The position numbers were made by a program, and so were the translations under genes. Source: DATAFO01 sp046728935 (GTDB lineage Bacteria > Actinomycetota > Thermoleophilia > Solirubrobacterales > 70-9). Taken from it: a stretch of DNA of 31,804 nucleotides. Location: the NCBI GenBank assembly GCA_046728935.1, contig JBKPFS010000112.1, positions 1-31,804 on the forward strand, in the 5' to 3' direction. Every line of letters starts with the position of its first letter. Positions within the stretch are counted from its first letter, which is position 1. The notes beneath the pieces were generated by a model. The model saw only the letters and a list, made by a program, of their open reading frames with translations, was not told the DNA's origin and did not search any database. Shown one piece after another: positions 30,418-31,804 of the stretch.

Positions 30418-31086
30418 ATGCTGTTCGAGCTCGAGCGCGTCAGCCTCGCGCGCGCCGGCAAGCCGGTGCTGCGCGAGCTGAGCGCGCGCCTGCCCGAGGG
30501 CGCGAGCTGCGTCGCCGGGCCGTCGGGGTCGGGGAAGTCGACGCTGCTTCGGCTGCTCAACCGGCTCGCCGATCCCGAATCGGGGCGCGTGCTCTACCGG
30601 GGGGCGGACGTGCGCGAGCGCGACGTGCTCGAGCTGCGCCGCGAGGTCTGCCTCGTACCCCAGCTGCCGGCGCTCCTCCAGGGAACGGTGGCGGACAACA
30701 TCCGCTTTGCGGCTTCGTGCGCGGACAGCGAGCCCGAGATCGCGCGGCTCCTCGACCTCGCTGGGCTCGACGCCTCGTTCGCCGACCGCGATGCGCATCG
30801 GCTGTCGGTCGGCGAGCAGCAGCGGGCGATGCTGGCTCGGGCGCTCGCGCTCGAGCCGCGAGTGTTGTTGCTCGACGAGCCCACATCGGCTCTCGACGAG
30901 GCCGTTCGCGACGCGATCGAGTCGACCCTGCACGAGCTGCGCGCCCGGCTCGGCATCTCGATCGTCCTCGTCACCCACGACCTCGCCCAGGCCCGCCGGA
31001 TGGCGGACTGGGTCGTCCGCATCGGCGCTGGCAGGGCCGTCGACCAGGGTCCGGTCGGGGAGCTGATGGGCGCCGGCGCCGCGTGA
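30418..31086 (+). CDS. fetA: ABC transporter ATP-binding protein, FetA-like
   Basis: The 222 aa ATPase has Walker A GPSGSGKST (about 34-42), a Q-loop Gln near 82, signature LSVGEQQR (about 129-136), Walker B LLLDEP (about 150-155) and the switch His in VTHD (about 187). By its size and by the FetB-family permease that follows, it is the partner of a FetAB-type exporter, described in E. coli as an iron exporter. The substrate here is not proven. ATG 30418 has a GATAAT box but no ribosome site upstream. Its stop overlaps the fetB ATG (TGATG). Confidence 0.85.
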   Translation: MLFELERVSLARAGKPVLRELSARLPEGASCVAGPSGSGKSTLLRLLNRLADPESGRVLYRGADVRERDVLELRREVCLVPQLPALLQGTVADNIRFAASCADSEPEIARLLDLAGLDASFADRDAHRLSVGEQQRAMLARALALEPRVLLLDEPTSALDEAVRDAIESTLHELRARLGISIVLVTHDLAQARRMADWVVRIGAGRAVDQGPVGELMGAGAA

Positions 31087-31804
31087 TGGCGGCGGCCCCG
31101 ATGGCGGCGACCTCGATCCACGTCACCCTCGGCGAGGTCGGCGCGAGCCTGGCGCTGGTGGCGATCGCGATCGCCGTCTCGCTGTGGCGCCGCACCGAGC
31201 TCGAGGGCGACATCGCGGTCGCGGTCGTCCGCTCCGCGATCCAGCTGATCGCGATCGGCTACGTGATCCAGGCCATCTTCGACGAGGACAGCCTGTGGCT
31301 GGTCTTCGCACTGATCGGGGTGATGGTGGTGTTCGGCGCCTTCCAGGCAAGGGTGCGGGCCCGCAAGGTGCCGGGGGCGTTTTGGCCGCTGCTGATCTCC
31401 CTCGGGGTCGCGGGAGCCGCAACGCTCGGTCTGGTCGTTGCACTCGGTGTCTTCGAGCCCGAGCCCCGCTTCCTGGTGCCGGTGGGGGGGATGGTGGTCG
31501 GCAACTCGATGACCGCCGCGGCCGTGGCGCTAAACCGGCTCGGCGACGAGATGACCGACCGCGCGCGGGAGATCGAGGCGACTTTGGCGCTCGGCGCGAC
31601 CTCCACCCAGGCCGCGGCGCCCAGCCTGCGCCGCAGCCTGCGCTCGGGGACGATCGCGCTCATCGACTCGACCAAGACCACGGGGCTGATCTTCTTCCCG
31701 GGGACGATGGTCGGCATGCTGCTCGCGGGCGCCGACCCAACCGACGCCGTTCGCCTCCAGCTGATCCTGCTCTGGGTGCTGCTCGGCGCGGTCGCGATCG
31801 CGGC
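31086..31804 (+). CDS. fetB: FetB-family permease (UPF0014), 3' truncated by the window
   Basis: The visible 239 codons encode a hydrophobic protein with about six or seven membrane helices. Family-typical segments are GNSMTAAAVALNRL (about 139-152), ALGATSTQAAAPSLRRSLRSG and the highly conserved stretch IALIDSTKTTGLIFFPGTMV (about 189-208), followed by MLLAGADP. It is the membrane partner of FetA for putative metal export. ATG 31086 overlaps the fetA stop; an ATG at 31101 is also possible. The C-terminus is beyond the window end. Confidence 0.92.
   Translation, partial: MAAAPMAATSIHVTLGEVGASLALVAIAIAVSLWRRTELEGDIAVAVVRSAIQLIAIGYVIQAIFDEDSLWLVFALIGVMVVFGAFQARVRARKVPGAFWPLLISLGVAGAATLGLVVALGVFEPEPRFLVPVGGMVVGNSMTAAAVALNRLGDEMTDRAREIEATLALGATSTQAAAPSLRRSLRSGTIALIDSTKTTGLIFFPGTMVGMLLAGADPTDAVRLQLILLWVLLGAVAIA

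Noticed and set aside
1..31804. tRNA or rRNA genes, CRISPR arrays, insertion sequences, phage attachment sites
   Set aside because: Reading both strands I found no cloverleaf, rRNA segment, regularly spaced repeats, transposase or integrase. Automated searches could still reveal a short RNA gene.

Overview
The window is very GC-rich, densely packed bacterial DNA with many GTG and TTG starts. The gene content points to an Actinomycetota chromosome. A Thermoleophilia/Solirubrobacterales-type lineage is my best guess, based on the division-cluster order without ftsA, a meso-DAP-type MurE, a two-subunit glycine decarboxylase, a Tad locus and a split NHEJ set. This is inference from gene content, not a database result. 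Almost everything is conserved core biology. The unusual material lies in gene junctions, leaders and start codons rather than in a new multi-gene system.

Layout. 1-774: the 3' end of a small DUF1801-like protein, then a decayed AraC-type regulator whose end looks like the tail of a UvrA-like protein, then about 350 nt with no gene. 775-6284: a response regulator, a minimal histidine kinase, a CpaB/SAF-domain protein and the Tad/Flp secretion motor genes tadA, tadB and tadC. A macro-domain gene lies on the opposite strand between cpaB and tadA. No pilin, prepilin peptidase or TadZ gene is present, so the system must be completed elsewhere. 6285-6670: a non-coding control region for the division and cell wall (dcw) cluster, with a MraZ box overlapping a promoter and a strong leader hairpin.

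6671-22810: the dcw cluster mraZ-rsmH-ftsL-ftsI-murE-murF-mraY-murD-ftsW-murG-murC-murB-ftsQ-ftsZ, all on the + strand. It makes lipid II from UDP-MurNAc precursors, flips or polymerises and cross-links it at the septum, and builds the Z ring. ftsZ has its own consensus promoter and a long structured leader with repeats. 22838-27343: glycine cleavage genes gcvT-gcvH-gcvPA-gcvPB, with a 23-codon mini-ORF tiled exactly between the two P subunits.

27340-30364 (minus strand): an NHEJ repair operon of ATP-dependent DNA ligase, Ku and LigD-type polymerase. The polymerase frame has no ATG, GTG or TTG start and begins on a GTA that overlaps the Ku stop codon. 30418-end (plus strand): fetA and a partial fetB, a putative metal/iron export ABC pair, divergent from the ligase with mirror-image GATAAT promoter elements.

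Stop/start overlaps (ATGA, GTGA, TGATG) recur throughout, suggesting heavy translational coupling. Several genes carry a -10-like hexamer 6-9 nt before the start codon, suggesting leaderless mRNAs.
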